A stretch of 64,000 bases of DNA from Bacteroidetes bacterium HGW-Bacteroidetes-6 (lineage in GTDB: Bacteria; Bacteroidota; Bacteroidia; Bacteroidales; DTU049). Location of the stretch: positions 1 to 64,000 of the forward strand of contig PHDB01000004.1 in NCBI GenBank assembly GCA_002842495.1. The letters run 5' to 3'. Position 1 is the first letter of the stretch; each line of letters begins with the position of its first letter. A program made the position numbers and the translations under genes. Positions 36,031-43,844 of the stretch are shown here, piece after piece. The notes beneath the pieces were generated by a model. It made no database searches. It saw only the letters and a list, made by a program, of their open reading frames with translations, and was not told where the DNA came from.

Positions 36031-36864
36031 ATGAAAAAACATTTGAAATCAATCATCGTTTTGCTCCTTTTCATGTCAGGAACAGTATTGCAGGCTCAAT
36101 ACAATCCCATGAACGCATCTCTTACGGGCATGGGAGGAGCTGGTGTTGCTCTTGACGACTTTAATGCCGGAATCAACAATCAGGCTGCATGGAGTTCAGT
36201 TGAAACACCGAGTGTTAGCTTAGGCTACAATTCGCGATTCCTATTGAAAGAACTATCCGATCGTTTTCTTTCGCTGGCTGTTCCTGTTGGCAAATCATCG
36301 GGCGTGTTTGGAATGAATGTCAGCCAGTTTGGCTATTCGCAATACAATATTACTAAAGCCGGCCTAGGCTATGCCCGAACTTTTGGTCCCGATTTTTCTG
36401 TCGGATTGCAATTTGATGCCATTCATGCCGGAACAGCCGACGAAATGTATGGAAGCACAAATGCATTTACCTTCGAAGGTGGATTTCAGTATCGACTAAA
36501 CAAACAGATTTCGCTTGGGTCATCAATTTTTAATCCTGTACAAGTAAAATTAAGCGATTTCACCGGCGAACAACTTCCGGCTTCAATCAGTCTTGGAATG
36601 ACCTATTCGCCTGACAAGTTATTGATGTTGGCTGCTGATATTGTAAAAGAACAATATCAACCTGCATCGTTTCGTGCTGGTTTTCGCTACCAAATTGTTG
36701 ATGCATTTTGCCTGCGTGGTGGATTCTCCTCGGCTCCTTTCATTTTATCAGGGGGTGCCGGAATCAATTTTGGCAATTTCACAGCCGATCTATCCACATC
36801 GTATCATCAAATACTTGGTATTTCGCCAGGACTCTCTCTGGTGTATAAATTCAACAAAAAATAG
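36031..36864 (+). CDS. PorV/FadL-like outer-membrane protein
   Basis: This 277-residue protein has a signal peptide ending in VLQAQ. The next segment, ASLTGMGGAGVALDDFNAGI, followed by NNQAAW, is the glycine-rich start typical of PorV/PorQ/UPF0164-like barrels of this phylum. Alternating strands follow (FGMNVSQFGYSQYNITKAGL, LGYARTFGPDFSVGLQFDAI), ending in SLVYKFNKK. It is 2 bp before the HhH outer-membrane gene, so the two are coupled. Function is unknown; a carrier or shuttle role like that of PorV is only an inference. Confidence 0.78.
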   Translation: MKKHLKSIIVLLLFMSGTVLQAQYNPMNASLTGMGGAGVALDDFNAGINNQAAWSSVETPSVSLGYNSRFLLKELSDRFLSLAVPVGKSSGVFGMNVSQFGYSQYNITKAGLGYARTFGPDFSVGLQFDAIHAGTADEMYGSTNAFTFEGGFQYRLNKQISLGSSIFNPVQVKLSDFTGEQLPASISLGMTYSPDKLLMLAADIVKEQYQPASFRAGFRYQIVDAFCLRGGFSSAPFILSGGAGINFGNFTADLSTSYHQILGISPGLSLVYKFNKK

Positions 36865-36866
36865 CC

Positions 36867-38957
36867 ATGAACTGCCGCAATTTTATACTTATGGGCGCAG
36901 TTCTATTTGCCCTTTGGCTTCCTGCCAGCGCGCAGGAGCCCACCGATACCACAGGTGAAAATATGCTGCAAGACCAAATTGAAAATATTGCAGAAAATAC
37001 CGATGCAGAGCTTGACTATTCCTCGCTCACCGAAAATCTGAAATATTTCCTGCGCCATCCAATCAATTTGAATCGTACCAACATGGACGAACTTGAACAG
37101 CTTGGACTACTCACCGATATTCAGATTGACAATTTGCTCCGGCATATCGAAAAAAATGGCGCTTTACTATCGCTTTATGAATTACAATGCGTTGATGGGT
37201 TTGATTTACCAACTATTTATGCGATTCTTCCTTATGTGAAAATCAGTGGCGACAACGAACGCAAAAATTGGGATTTTAAAGATGTACTCAAGTATTCAAA
37301 ATCGGTATTGTTTGTACGCTACTCGTCTATTCTCGAAGAACAAAGTGGTTTTTCACCTGCAAGCGATAGTTTGCTTGAGGCCAGCCCCAATTCGCGCTAT
37401 CTCGGGAGTTCGTATAAACTTTACACCCGCTATCGGTACACGTATTACAATTTACTGAGTGTAGGAATCACGGGCGAAAAAGATTATGGCGAAGAGTTTT
37501 TCAAAGGCAGCCAGAAAGCGGGATTCGATTTCTATAGTGCTCATTTCTTTATCAAAAATCTGGGACCACTCAAAACACTGGCATTGGGCGACTACAACTT
37601 ACAATTTGGACAAGGTCTCACCCTTTGGTCCGGACTGGCTTTCGGAAAATCGGCAGAAGCTATTGTAATTAAGAAAAGTGGCAGAGGGATAGTCCCCTAC
37701 ACCTCAGTTGACGAAAACCTGTTTATGCGCGGAGCCGCAGCACAAATCGATTTTAAACCATTTTCGGTTTATGGTTTTGTAAGCTATAAAAAGCTTGATG
37801 CCAACATGGCAAGTGGTTCTGACACATTGAATACCGAGGAATTTGTCATTAGTAGCCTGCAGGAAACAGGACTACACAATACTGCATCAACCATAGAAGA
37901 CAAAGACCTGATTAGCGAATTTGTAACCGGTGGGCGTATCGAATTCAACGGACGTCGCTTTCGCATGGGTGCAACCGGTTATTACACTCATTTCGGTCAA
38001 AGTATTGCACCTGGAGCTCAATTGTATCAATTGTACAATTTTTCGGGCAACGAGAATCTGAATGCCGGTATCGATTATAGCCTGCTTCTGAAAAACGCCA
38101 ATTTCTTTGGCGAATGCTCTATCAGCGAAAATGGTGGCAAAGCCATCATCAATGGTGTTATGCTGTCGCCTGATCGTTTACTCACCATTTCGTTTCTGCA
38201 TCGTTATCTGGCACGCGATTATCAGGTTTTTTATGCCACAGCCTTTCAGGAAGCATCAACAGTAAAAAACGAGCAGGGCTTTTATTTTGGCAATGAACTC
38301 AAGTTTTCGCGCAAATGGACATTCAATTCGTATGTCGATTTGTTTTCGTTTCCATGGATGCGCTATCGTGTCGATGCACCTTCGGATGGCATTGAGCTAT
38401 TGGGTCAACTTGCTTACAGGCCTACCAAGAAAGCTGCTTTTTATATTCGTTTTCGTCAGGAAGACAAAGAAATCAATTCTGCCGAAAGTCATTTCGATGT
38501 TTTGCAGCCAACCATTAAACGGTCGTACAGAGTGAACGCATCGTTTCCGGTGTCGGAAAGTGTGACATTGAAATCGAGAGCCGAATATCTCACATACAAG
38601 GATGGAAACGAACCGCTGCGTTCGGGTTTTCTGATTTATCAGGACATTTCGTTCCGGAAACCGGGAAGTCGTTTTGCATTCAGTGCCCGCTATGCGATGT
38701 TTGATACCGAGAGCTACGATGAACGCTTGTATGCTTACGAAAACGATGTTTTGTATGCCTATTCCATACCAGCCTATTACTACAAAGGAAGCCGCGCATA
38801 TCTGATGGTTCGTTGGTCTGTAATGCGCGGACTTGATGTGTGGGCGCGTATAGCCCAAACACATTATGTAAACCAGAACAGCACCGGCAGTGGACTTACA
38901 GAAATAACTGGACCCAACAAAACAGAACTCAAGGTTCAAGTTCGCCTAAGCTTCTAA
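36867..38957 (+). CDS. Helix-hairpin-helix plus beta-barrel outer-membrane protein
   Basis: This 696-residue protein has a signal peptide (LWLPASAQ), then helical repeats of ComEA-like helix-hairpin-helix type at about residues 65-125 (HPINLNRTNMDELEQLGLLT, LYELQCVDGFDLPTIYAILP). The remaining 550 residues form many amphipathic strands rich in Tyr and Phe and end in KTELKVQVRLSF, with a terminal Phe, as in outer-membrane barrels. Such HhH-barrel proteins recur in Bacteroidota but have no established function; HhH domains often bind DNA. It is coupled to the preceding PorV-like gene by a 2-bp gap. Confidence 0.82.
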   Translation: MNCRNFILMGAVLFALWLPASAQEPTDTTGENMLQDQIENIAENTDAELDYSSLTENLKYFLRHPINLNRTNMDELEQLGLLTDIQIDNLLRHIEKNGALLSLYELQCVDGFDLPTIYAILPYVKISGDNERKNWDFKDVLKYSKSVLFVRYSSILEEQSGFSPASDSLLEASPNSRYLGSSYKLYTRYRYTYYNLLSVGITGEKDYGEEFFKGSQKAGFDFYSAHFFIKNLGPLKTLALGDYNLQFGQGLTLWSGLAFGKSAEAIVIKKSGRGIVPYTSVDENLFMRGAAAQIDFKPFSVYGFVSYKKLDANMASGSDTLNTEEFVISSLQETGLHNTASTIEDKDLISEFVTGGRIEFNGRRFRMGATGYYTHFGQSIAPGAQLYQLYNFSGNENLNAGIDYSLLLKNANFFGECSISENGGKAIINGVMLSPDRLLTISFLHRYLARDYQVFYATAFQEASTVKNEQGFYFGNELKFSRKWTFNSYVDLFSFPWMRYRVDAPSDGIELLGQLAYRPTKKAAFYIRFRQEDKEINSAESHFDVLQPTIKRSYRVNASFPVSESVTLKSRAEYLTYKDGNEPLRSGFLIYQDISFRKPGSRFAFSARYAMFDTESYDERLYAYENDVLYAYSIPAYYYKGSRAYLMVRWSVMRGLDVWARIAQTHYVNQNSTGSGLTEITGPNKTELKVQVRLSF

Positions 38958-38985
38958 TTTTTTGCCGTTCTTTCAAAAATTCTTT

Positions 38986-38993
38986 TATTTTTG
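38986..38993 (+). promoter_or_regulatory. Promoter -7 box TATTTTTG for the POT transporter
   Basis: TAnnTTTG match; TTG at 38962-38964 lies 21 nt upstream, slightly longer than the usual 19-nt spacer. The ATG is at 39034. Confidence 0.5.
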
Positions 38994-39033
38994 TCCTCTC
39001 AAAATCTAAGGATAATCACTTAAATCAAATAAC

Positions 39034-40587
39034 ATGTTCAAAAAACAACCCAAAGGATTAATTGCGGCGGCCTTGGCCAACATGGGCGAGCGATTCGGCT
39101 TCTACACCATGATGGCCATTCTTGTCTTGTTTCTGCAGGCTAAATTCGGCCTTTCAGGATCGAATGCTGGTATTATTTACTCAGTGTTTTATTTTTCAAT
39201 TTATATTTTGGCTTTTGCCGGAGGTTTGATTGCCGATAAAACCAGAAAATATAAAGGAACAATCCTAACAGGACTTTTGGTAATGTCGTTGGGATATTTG
39301 CTGTTGGCTATTCCTACCCCAACTCCAACACCTAATTACACTTTATTTTTGGTTCTTACTTGTTTGAGTTTATTTGTAATTGCCTTTGGTAACGGACTTT
39401 TCAAAGGAAATCTACAGGCATTGGTTGGCCAAATGTACGACAACGAGCAGTATGGAAAAATGCGCGATTCCGGATTTTCTATTTTCTACATGTTCATAAA
39501 CGTAGGCGCCATTTTTGCTCCATTTGCAGCTGTTGGTATCCGCAACTGGTGGTTATCTACACAAGGATTCACCTACAATTCAGATATGCCGGCATTGTGT
39601 CATTCCTACTTAGATGGCACTATTTCAGCAGACGCAACAGCTTCGATGCAAAAACTTGCTACCGAAGTTAGCGGTTCTCCTGTTACCGACCTCACAGCTT
39701 TTGCCAATGAGTATTTGAATGTTTTCACTACAGGTTTTCACTACGCTTTTGCTGTAGCTATTGGAGCCATGTTGATTTCAATTGTAATTTTCCTTCTGAA
39801 CAAGAAAAATTTCCCCAACGCTAAGAAAATAGTTAAGGGTGCTGCAGCAGTTGTTGACCCCGATGCCATTGTAATGGATGCTAAAGAAATCAAACAACGC
39901 ATTTACGCTTTATTTGCAGTTTTCTCAGTTGTTATATTCTTCTGGTTCTCCTTTCACCAAAACGGATTAACTTTAACCTTCTTTGCAAAAGAATACACCG
40001 ACCTAAGTGTCATTTCTATCTCAATTGGTAGCCTCACAATTGCCGGAGCCGAGATATTCCAATCTATAAATCCATTCTTTGTTGTATTCCTTACACCAAT
40101 TATTTTGGCACTTTTTGGTTGGTTGAGAGCAAAAGGACGCGAGCCTTCAACGCCGAAGAAAATCGCAATTGGTATGTTGATTGCAGCTCTTGGTTTTGTA
40201 TTGATGGCTGTCGGCTCATATGTTTCTGATCTTCCATTGCATTCAGCAATTAACCCTGAAGAAGGTGGTACTCCGCTTGCTCAGGGTTTGCGTGTAACTC
40301 CATTCCTGCTTATTGGTACTTATTTCATACTCACTGTTGCAGAATTATTCATCAGTCCTCTAGGAATTTCTTTTGTCTCAAAAGTAGCTCCTCCTCAATA
40401 TCAGGGTATTATGCAAGGTGGCTGGCTAGGTGCAACAGCTATTGGAAACCAATTGCTATTTATTGGAGCAATTCTCTACACAAGTGTTCCAATTTGGTTG
40501 ACATGGACCGTATTTGTGGTCGCTTGTTTGATTTCTATGGGCACAATGATATTCATGCTCAAATGGCTCGAACGCGTTTCGAAATAG
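39034..40587 (+). CDS. Proton-dependent oligopeptide transporter (POT/PTR family)
   Basis: This 517-residue inner-membrane symporter imports di- and tripeptides with protons. The first helix carries the ANMGERFGFYTMMA form of the ExxERFxYY motif. The FGNGLFKGNLQALVGQMY stretch and the SGFSIFYMFINVGAIFAPFA helix are the second and third family signatures. About 14 membrane segments are visible. The charged loop at about 268-300 (NAKKIVKGAAAVVDPD) is the central cytoplasmic linker. A repeated Pro-Thr stretch (PTPTPTPN) near residue 97 is local low complexity. It is monocistronic. Confidence 0.92.
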   Translation: MFKKQPKGLIAAALANMGERFGFYTMMAILVLFLQAKFGLSGSNAGIIYSVFYFSIYILAFAGGLIADKTRKYKGTILTGLLVMSLGYLLLAIPTPTPTPNYTLFLVLTCLSLFVIAFGNGLFKGNLQALVGQMYDNEQYGKMRDSGFSIFYMFINVGAIFAPFAAVGIRNWWLSTQGFTYNSDMPALCHSYLDGTISADATASMQKLATEVSGSPVTDLTAFANEYLNVFTTGFHYAFAVAIGAMLISIVIFLLNKKNFPNAKKIVKGAAAVVDPDAIVMDAKEIKQRIYALFAVFSVVIFFWFSFHQNGLTLTFFAKEYTDLSVISISIGSLTIAGAEIFQSINPFFVVFLTPIILALFGWLRAKGREPSTPKKIAIGMLIAALGFVLMAVGSYVSDLPLHSAINPEEGGTPLAQGLRVTPFLLIGTYFILTVAELFISPLGISFVSKVAPPQYQGIMQGGWLGATAIGNQLLFIGAILYTSVPIWLTWTVFVVACLISMGTMIFMLKWLERVSK

Positions 40588-40608
40588 TATTTCGATAACA
40601 ATAGATCA

Positions 40609-40641
40609 AAAAGAGTTGCCAACCAACGGCAGCTCTTTTTT
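40609..40641 (+). terminator. Terminator of the POT transporter gene
   Basis: AAAGAGTTGCC (40610-40620) pairs with GGCAGCTCTTT (40628-40638), one T-G pair, followed by a T run. Confidence 0.85.
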
Positions 40642-40667
40642 TGTGTCCACCCCCACTCATATTTTCA

Positions 40668-40675
40668 TATTTTTG
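40668..40675 (+). promoter_or_regulatory. Promoter -7 box TATTTTTG for the radical SAM gene
   Basis: TAnnTTTG match, 46 nt before the ATG at 40722, between the upstream terminator and the gene. Confidence 0.45.
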
Positions 40676-40721
40676 CATCAGCATTAGCGACATCCTGAAT
40701 TGATTTTAATTCAACTTCACA

Positions 40722-41669
40722 ATGAATTCATTTCCAGAAGGCAAACGATACAACTCACTCACACTGCATCTGAGGCAGAAATTTGGTCATCGTCTGCAAA
40801 AAGTAAGCGTTGATGCAGGTTTCACTTGCCCAAACAGAGATGGAACTGTCTCTGTTGGCGGATGCACCTATTGCAACAATTCGGCATTCAACCCATCGTA
40901 TTGTTCCCCACAAAAAAGTATTTCGCAACAAATTGCTGAAGGAATTGAATTTCATGAACGACGATATCGACGCGCCGGAGGATTTTTGGTTTACTTTCAG
41001 CCATATTCCAACACATTTGCTTCAATCGACAAACTGAAAGCATTGTATAGCGAAGCACTCGCGGCAGAAGGAGTTGTTGGAATAAGCGTAAGCACTCGTC
41101 CCGATTGTTTCAGCAAAGAAGCTGCTCAACTGCTTGCCGATATTGGAAAAAACAAAATTGTATTGCTCGAACTCGGAATTGAAAGCGTAAGGAATGGCAC
41201 ATTGCATAGAATAAATCGCGGACACAGCTTTGAAACGACCATTGATGCATTCGAAATAGCAAAAGAGCATGGGCTTTTCACAACCGGGCATTACATTCTT
41301 GGATTACCAGGTGAAACTCGCGAAGACATGCTTAGCGATACAGCTATATTGAATAATTTTCCTATGATTGCGCTTAAGTTGCATCAATTGCAAATAGTGC
41401 GCGGAACAACAATGGAATGCGACTTTAGCAATTTTCCGGCTAATTATCAACTATTTGAGCTTGCTGAATATGTTGATTTTGTGGTATCGTTTACCGAGCG
41501 ACTTCGGCCTGATTTGCTTATAGACAGGTTGGCTGGAGAAGTTCCGCCTGCATTTCTGGTTGCCCCCGACTGGGGACTCATTCGATACGATGGCATATTG
41601 CGTCAAATAGAAAAGCGTTTCGAAGAGCGCAATACTTATCAAGGCAAATTGCTTAATTATCCGTTTTGA
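40722..41669 (+). CDS. TIGR01212-type radical SAM protein (YhcC family)
   Basis: This 315-residue protein has the unusual cluster motif of its family, CPNRDGTVSVGGCTYCNNS, in which the three [4Fe-4S] cysteines are spaced wider than the ordinary CxxxCxxC. The remaining TIM-barrel signatures are present: YFQPYSNTFAS, VGISVSTRPDC, LLELGIESVRNGTLHRINRG and TTGHYILGLPGETREDML. The family (YhcC) has been linked to iron-sulfur and tRNA- or heme-related chemistry but its substrate is not settled. It is monocistronic. Confidence 0.9.
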   Translation: MNSFPEGKRYNSLTLHLRQKFGHRLQKVSVDAGFTCPNRDGTVSVGGCTYCNNSAFNPSYCSPQKSISQQIAEGIEFHERRYRRAGGFLVYFQPYSNTFASIDKLKALYSEALAAEGVVGISVSTRPDCFSKEAAQLLADIGKNKIVLLELGIESVRNGTLHRINRGHSFETTIDAFEIAKEHGLFTTGHYILGLPGETREDMLSDTAILNNFPMIALKLHQLQIVRGTTMECDFSNFPANYQLFELAEYVDFVVSFTERLRPDLLIDRLAGEVPPAFLVAPDWGLIRYDGILRQIEKRFEERNTYQGKLLNYPF

Positions 41670-41726
41670 GTGAGAAAGGATGCTTTTGATTTTTCAAAAA
41701 ACAGATATGTATGGATTCCTATACTC

Positions 41727-43190
41727 TTAGTGAGGTGTGTCAAAAAATTCATTCACCTTGCTACCCCAGCCAAAATCCGGATCCTGCTCGTCAAGGTCAT
41801 TGGTAGTGTAATTTCGCCTCAAAAGCTTTTGATTCCAGCGAATATCGTACACCTCGCCGGTAACATCGCTGTGTAGAAGTTCGAAATCGTTAGTCACCAA
41901 ATCGAAGTTGACAAAAATAAATTTACGGTTCGATTGGTTATGCACACTGTAGTAGTGCCATATTTGATACGGATAAACCGCAGGTTCATGAGGCACATCA
42001 GTGATTGTATTCGGAGCTCCGTATTGCAAATACACCCGACCTCGTTCGGTTTCATAGCCTTTTCGGATTTTAGACCCAAAATTAGCATTTACAATTCTTA
42101 CTTGTTCGCAGTAAACAACCCATTCCGAACGTGGATCGACTTCGTTTCGTTGATACCAAAAATTATAGAAGAATTTTTGCAGCGTTTCCAAATCAGCAGT
42201 TGTCAGATTTTTATCAACAAAATTCTTTTCAGCAGCTGTCGAAATTGGGCGCAGTGAACGAATATTCTCGCGTAAAGAATCTATACTGGTATAATTGCCC
42301 ACAAACGAATTGCTGATAATATCGATGTCGGCAAGCAGATATTCCTGTTCATTGTCATTCCAGCGCTCGAAATACACCTTATTCATTCCGATGACATTAT
42401 TTTCACGGTCTTTCATCTCTACAACCAAGAAATAGGCTCCGGTTGGAAGCGATGTAATATCGTACTGATGAAGAAAGGCTTCAACATCACGCGAATCCAT
42501 ACGTTTCTGATATAACATGCCTGCCATTTTACGTCCGGTTTGAACTTCCTCAATGTAGGTACGAAGCAAATATTGACTGCTATCGCCCAATACTTTCTTC
42601 ATGTTGTACATCTCGGCATAATACATGAGCTTGTTTTCCGAAGTGGGAAATACATTGATGGGCAATGGAAGCAATTCGTAGCCTGCTTTCGAGCTGGCCG
42701 AAACTCCGTTGGCTTTTTCTGCATTTTGAACAAACTCAATTCCCGAAATCTGCACTTCACTATTATTGAAAAGTACAGTGATGGGCTCATTAATCACATA
42801 GGCCGGTTGCTTGCTGTTTACATCATGAATCGAAATTTCCATGTCGTAGTCTCCATTGGGAATGCTAATGCGCTGCTGATCGTGAAACAAAATACCAGCT
42901 TTAGTGGTATCATCTATTTCCGGACTACTCAGGTTGTATTTGCGAAACGCTTTAATACTGTCGTTTTGCTTAAAAAGAATCAGAATTTCCAATTTAGCCT
43001 GCAGTTTTCCGTTGTCGTTGGGAACAAAATTCACAGTCCTTCCCGAAAAAGCGAGGTAGGTTTCCACGTAAGGACCATCCTGTGGACTATTGAACGTGCA
43101 GTACGAAATATACACATTCAGCTTTTTATCGCCTGCAAAGCTTTGTGATGCAAACAAAAAAGCAAAAAGTATAAGTAACATATTTTTCAT
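41727..43190 (-). CDS. GWxTD-like domain exported protein
   Basis: This 487-residue protein has a signal peptide (LLILFAFLFASQSFAG). Residues about 20-280 are beta-rich. The C-terminal third contains a GWxTD-domain-like segment (GYETERGRVYLQYGAPN), with Gly-Tyr-x-Thr-Glu in place of GWxTD, followed by AVYPYQIWHYY. The family is common in Bacteroidota and other phyla, mostly periplasmic, and its function is unknown. It ends with GWGSKVNEFFDTPH. The gene is transcribed alone from a box at 43214-43221. Confidence 0.85.
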   Translation of the reverse strand: MKNMLLILFAFLFASQSFAGDKKLNVYISYCTFNSPQDGPYVETYLAFSGRTVNFVPNDNGKLQAKLEILILFKQNDSIKAFRKYNLSSPEIDDTTKAGILFHDQQRISIPNGDYDMEISIHDVNSKQPAYVINEPITVLFNNSEVQISGIEFVQNAEKANGVSASSKAGYELLPLPINVFPTSENKLMYYAEMYNMKKVLGDSSQYLLRTYIEEVQTGRKMAGMLYQKRMDSRDVEAFLHQYDITSLPTGAYFLVVEMKDRENNVIGMNKVYFERWNDNEQEYLLADIDIISNSFVGNYTSIDSLRENIRSLRPISTAAEKNFVDKNLTTADLETLQKFFYNFWYQRNEVDPRSEWVVYCEQVRIVNANFGSKIRKGYETERGRVYLQYGAPNTITDVPHEPAVYPYQIWHYYSVHNQSNRKFIFVNFDLVTNDFELLHSDVTGEVYDIRWNQKLLRRNYTTNDLDEQDPDFGWGSKVNEFFDTPH

Positions 43191-43213
43191 AGGTCCTGCA
43201 TTTTTGAATTACA

Positions 43214-43221
43214 CAAATATA
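43214..43221 (-). promoter_or_regulatory. Promoter -7 box TATATTTG (with TTG 18 nt upstream) for the GWxTD-like gene
   Basis: TAnnTTTG match on the minus strand. On that strand TTG lies at 43242-43240, giving an 18-nt spacer, one nt from the ideal. The ATG is at 43190. Confidence 0.65.
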
Positions 43222-43404
43222 CGAAATCTCAAAGAAATACAACCATCAATCAGTTAACAAATAGCGTAGATAAGTTATCGGTTCTCAGAATTATATTTTT
43301 TACTGAAGATAATTATTCTAACAGATATTGAAAAATATAATATACAAATTCCCACTTTTTGTTTAGATTTACAACACAATTGCCGACTAACTCAAATCTA
43401 AAAA

Positions 43405-43527
43405 ATGATTTTAAGTACATTACCTATCTTGATTTTAAAAATTGGGACATCTTTGATGTATCCGATTGCCGGCGCATTAACGGCGCTTATAGTGGTTGCA
43501 ATTATCAGGGCTATTAAGAAAGAGTAA
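43405..43527 (+). CDS. Possible 40-residue single-TM small membrane protein
   Basis: A 40-codon frame with an A-rich start (AAAAAATG) codes for a protein that is nearly all hydrophobic. Residues about 5-35 could span the membrane once (ILILKIGTSLMYPIAG then ALTALIVVAIIRAIKKE) and the C-terminus is basic, so it would stay inside. There is no homology I recognise. It is supported by a clean hydrophobic helix, a positive tail and placement in an otherwise empty 650-bp gap. The alternative minus-strand frame at 43398-43586 has no such structure. Confidence 0.35.
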   Translation: MILSTLPILILKIGTSLMYPIAGALTALIVVAIIRAIKKE

Positions 43528-43809
43528 TCATATTTTTGAGTTAATTCTTCTTTTGGTTTGAAAGCGATAGAACAAACGTTCACCATACATTCAAGAAAGA
43601 ACTCCTCTGTCTTTCTTTATAATTTCAGATTCACAAAAATTATATGATAGTTTCACACGCAGCCCCGCAGAAACCCCAATCTAAAAACAAATGCAACATT
43701 GATTCACTAAAAAACATATGTTGTTAAGTTGAATATCTGGCATATATTGTCTAATTCTGAAATAAGGTAACAAACAGGTAATTTTATATGCTGATAAAGA
43801 GAATTTATT

Positions 43810-43817
43810 TACCTTTG
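43810..43817 (+). promoter_or_regulatory. Promoter -7 box TACCTTTG for feoAB
   Basis: A perfect TAnnTTTG 27 nt before the feoAB ATG at 43845. Confidence 0.6.
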
Positions 43818-43825
43818 CGATTCTA

Positions 43826-43842
43826 TTTTGACTAAGTCTAAA
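43826..43842 (+). promoter_or_regulatory. Candidate metal-regulator operator in the feoAB leader
   Basis: TTTTGACTAAGTCTAAA is a 17-bp imperfect palindrome: 14 of 17 positions agree with its reverse complement, with the centre at 43834. It lies between the -7 box and the start codon, a good place for a DtxR/MntR- or Fur-like repressor. The regulator and its true site sequence are not known here. Confidence 0.4.
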
Positions 43843-43844
43843 TA

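Larger units (their letters stand above)
43191..43844. other. Intergenic region of about 650 bp with one possible small gene
   Basis: The gap lies between two divergent genes (GWxTD-like and feoAB). Apart from the promoters at both ends and the 40-codon frame at 43405-43527, I see a palindromic AACATATGTT near 43711-43720 and otherwise AT-rich sequence. No RNA gene or repeat family was recognised. Confidence 0.6.

Noticed and set aside
39310-39345. Short Pro-Thr repeat as a tandem repeat feature
   Set aside because: It is a few codons of low complexity inside the POT transporter loop.
43398-43586. 62-codon minus frame overlapping the small plus frame
   Set aside because: Its start lies within another gene-poor stretch and its sequence has less regular hydrophobic pattern than the plus-strand alternative.
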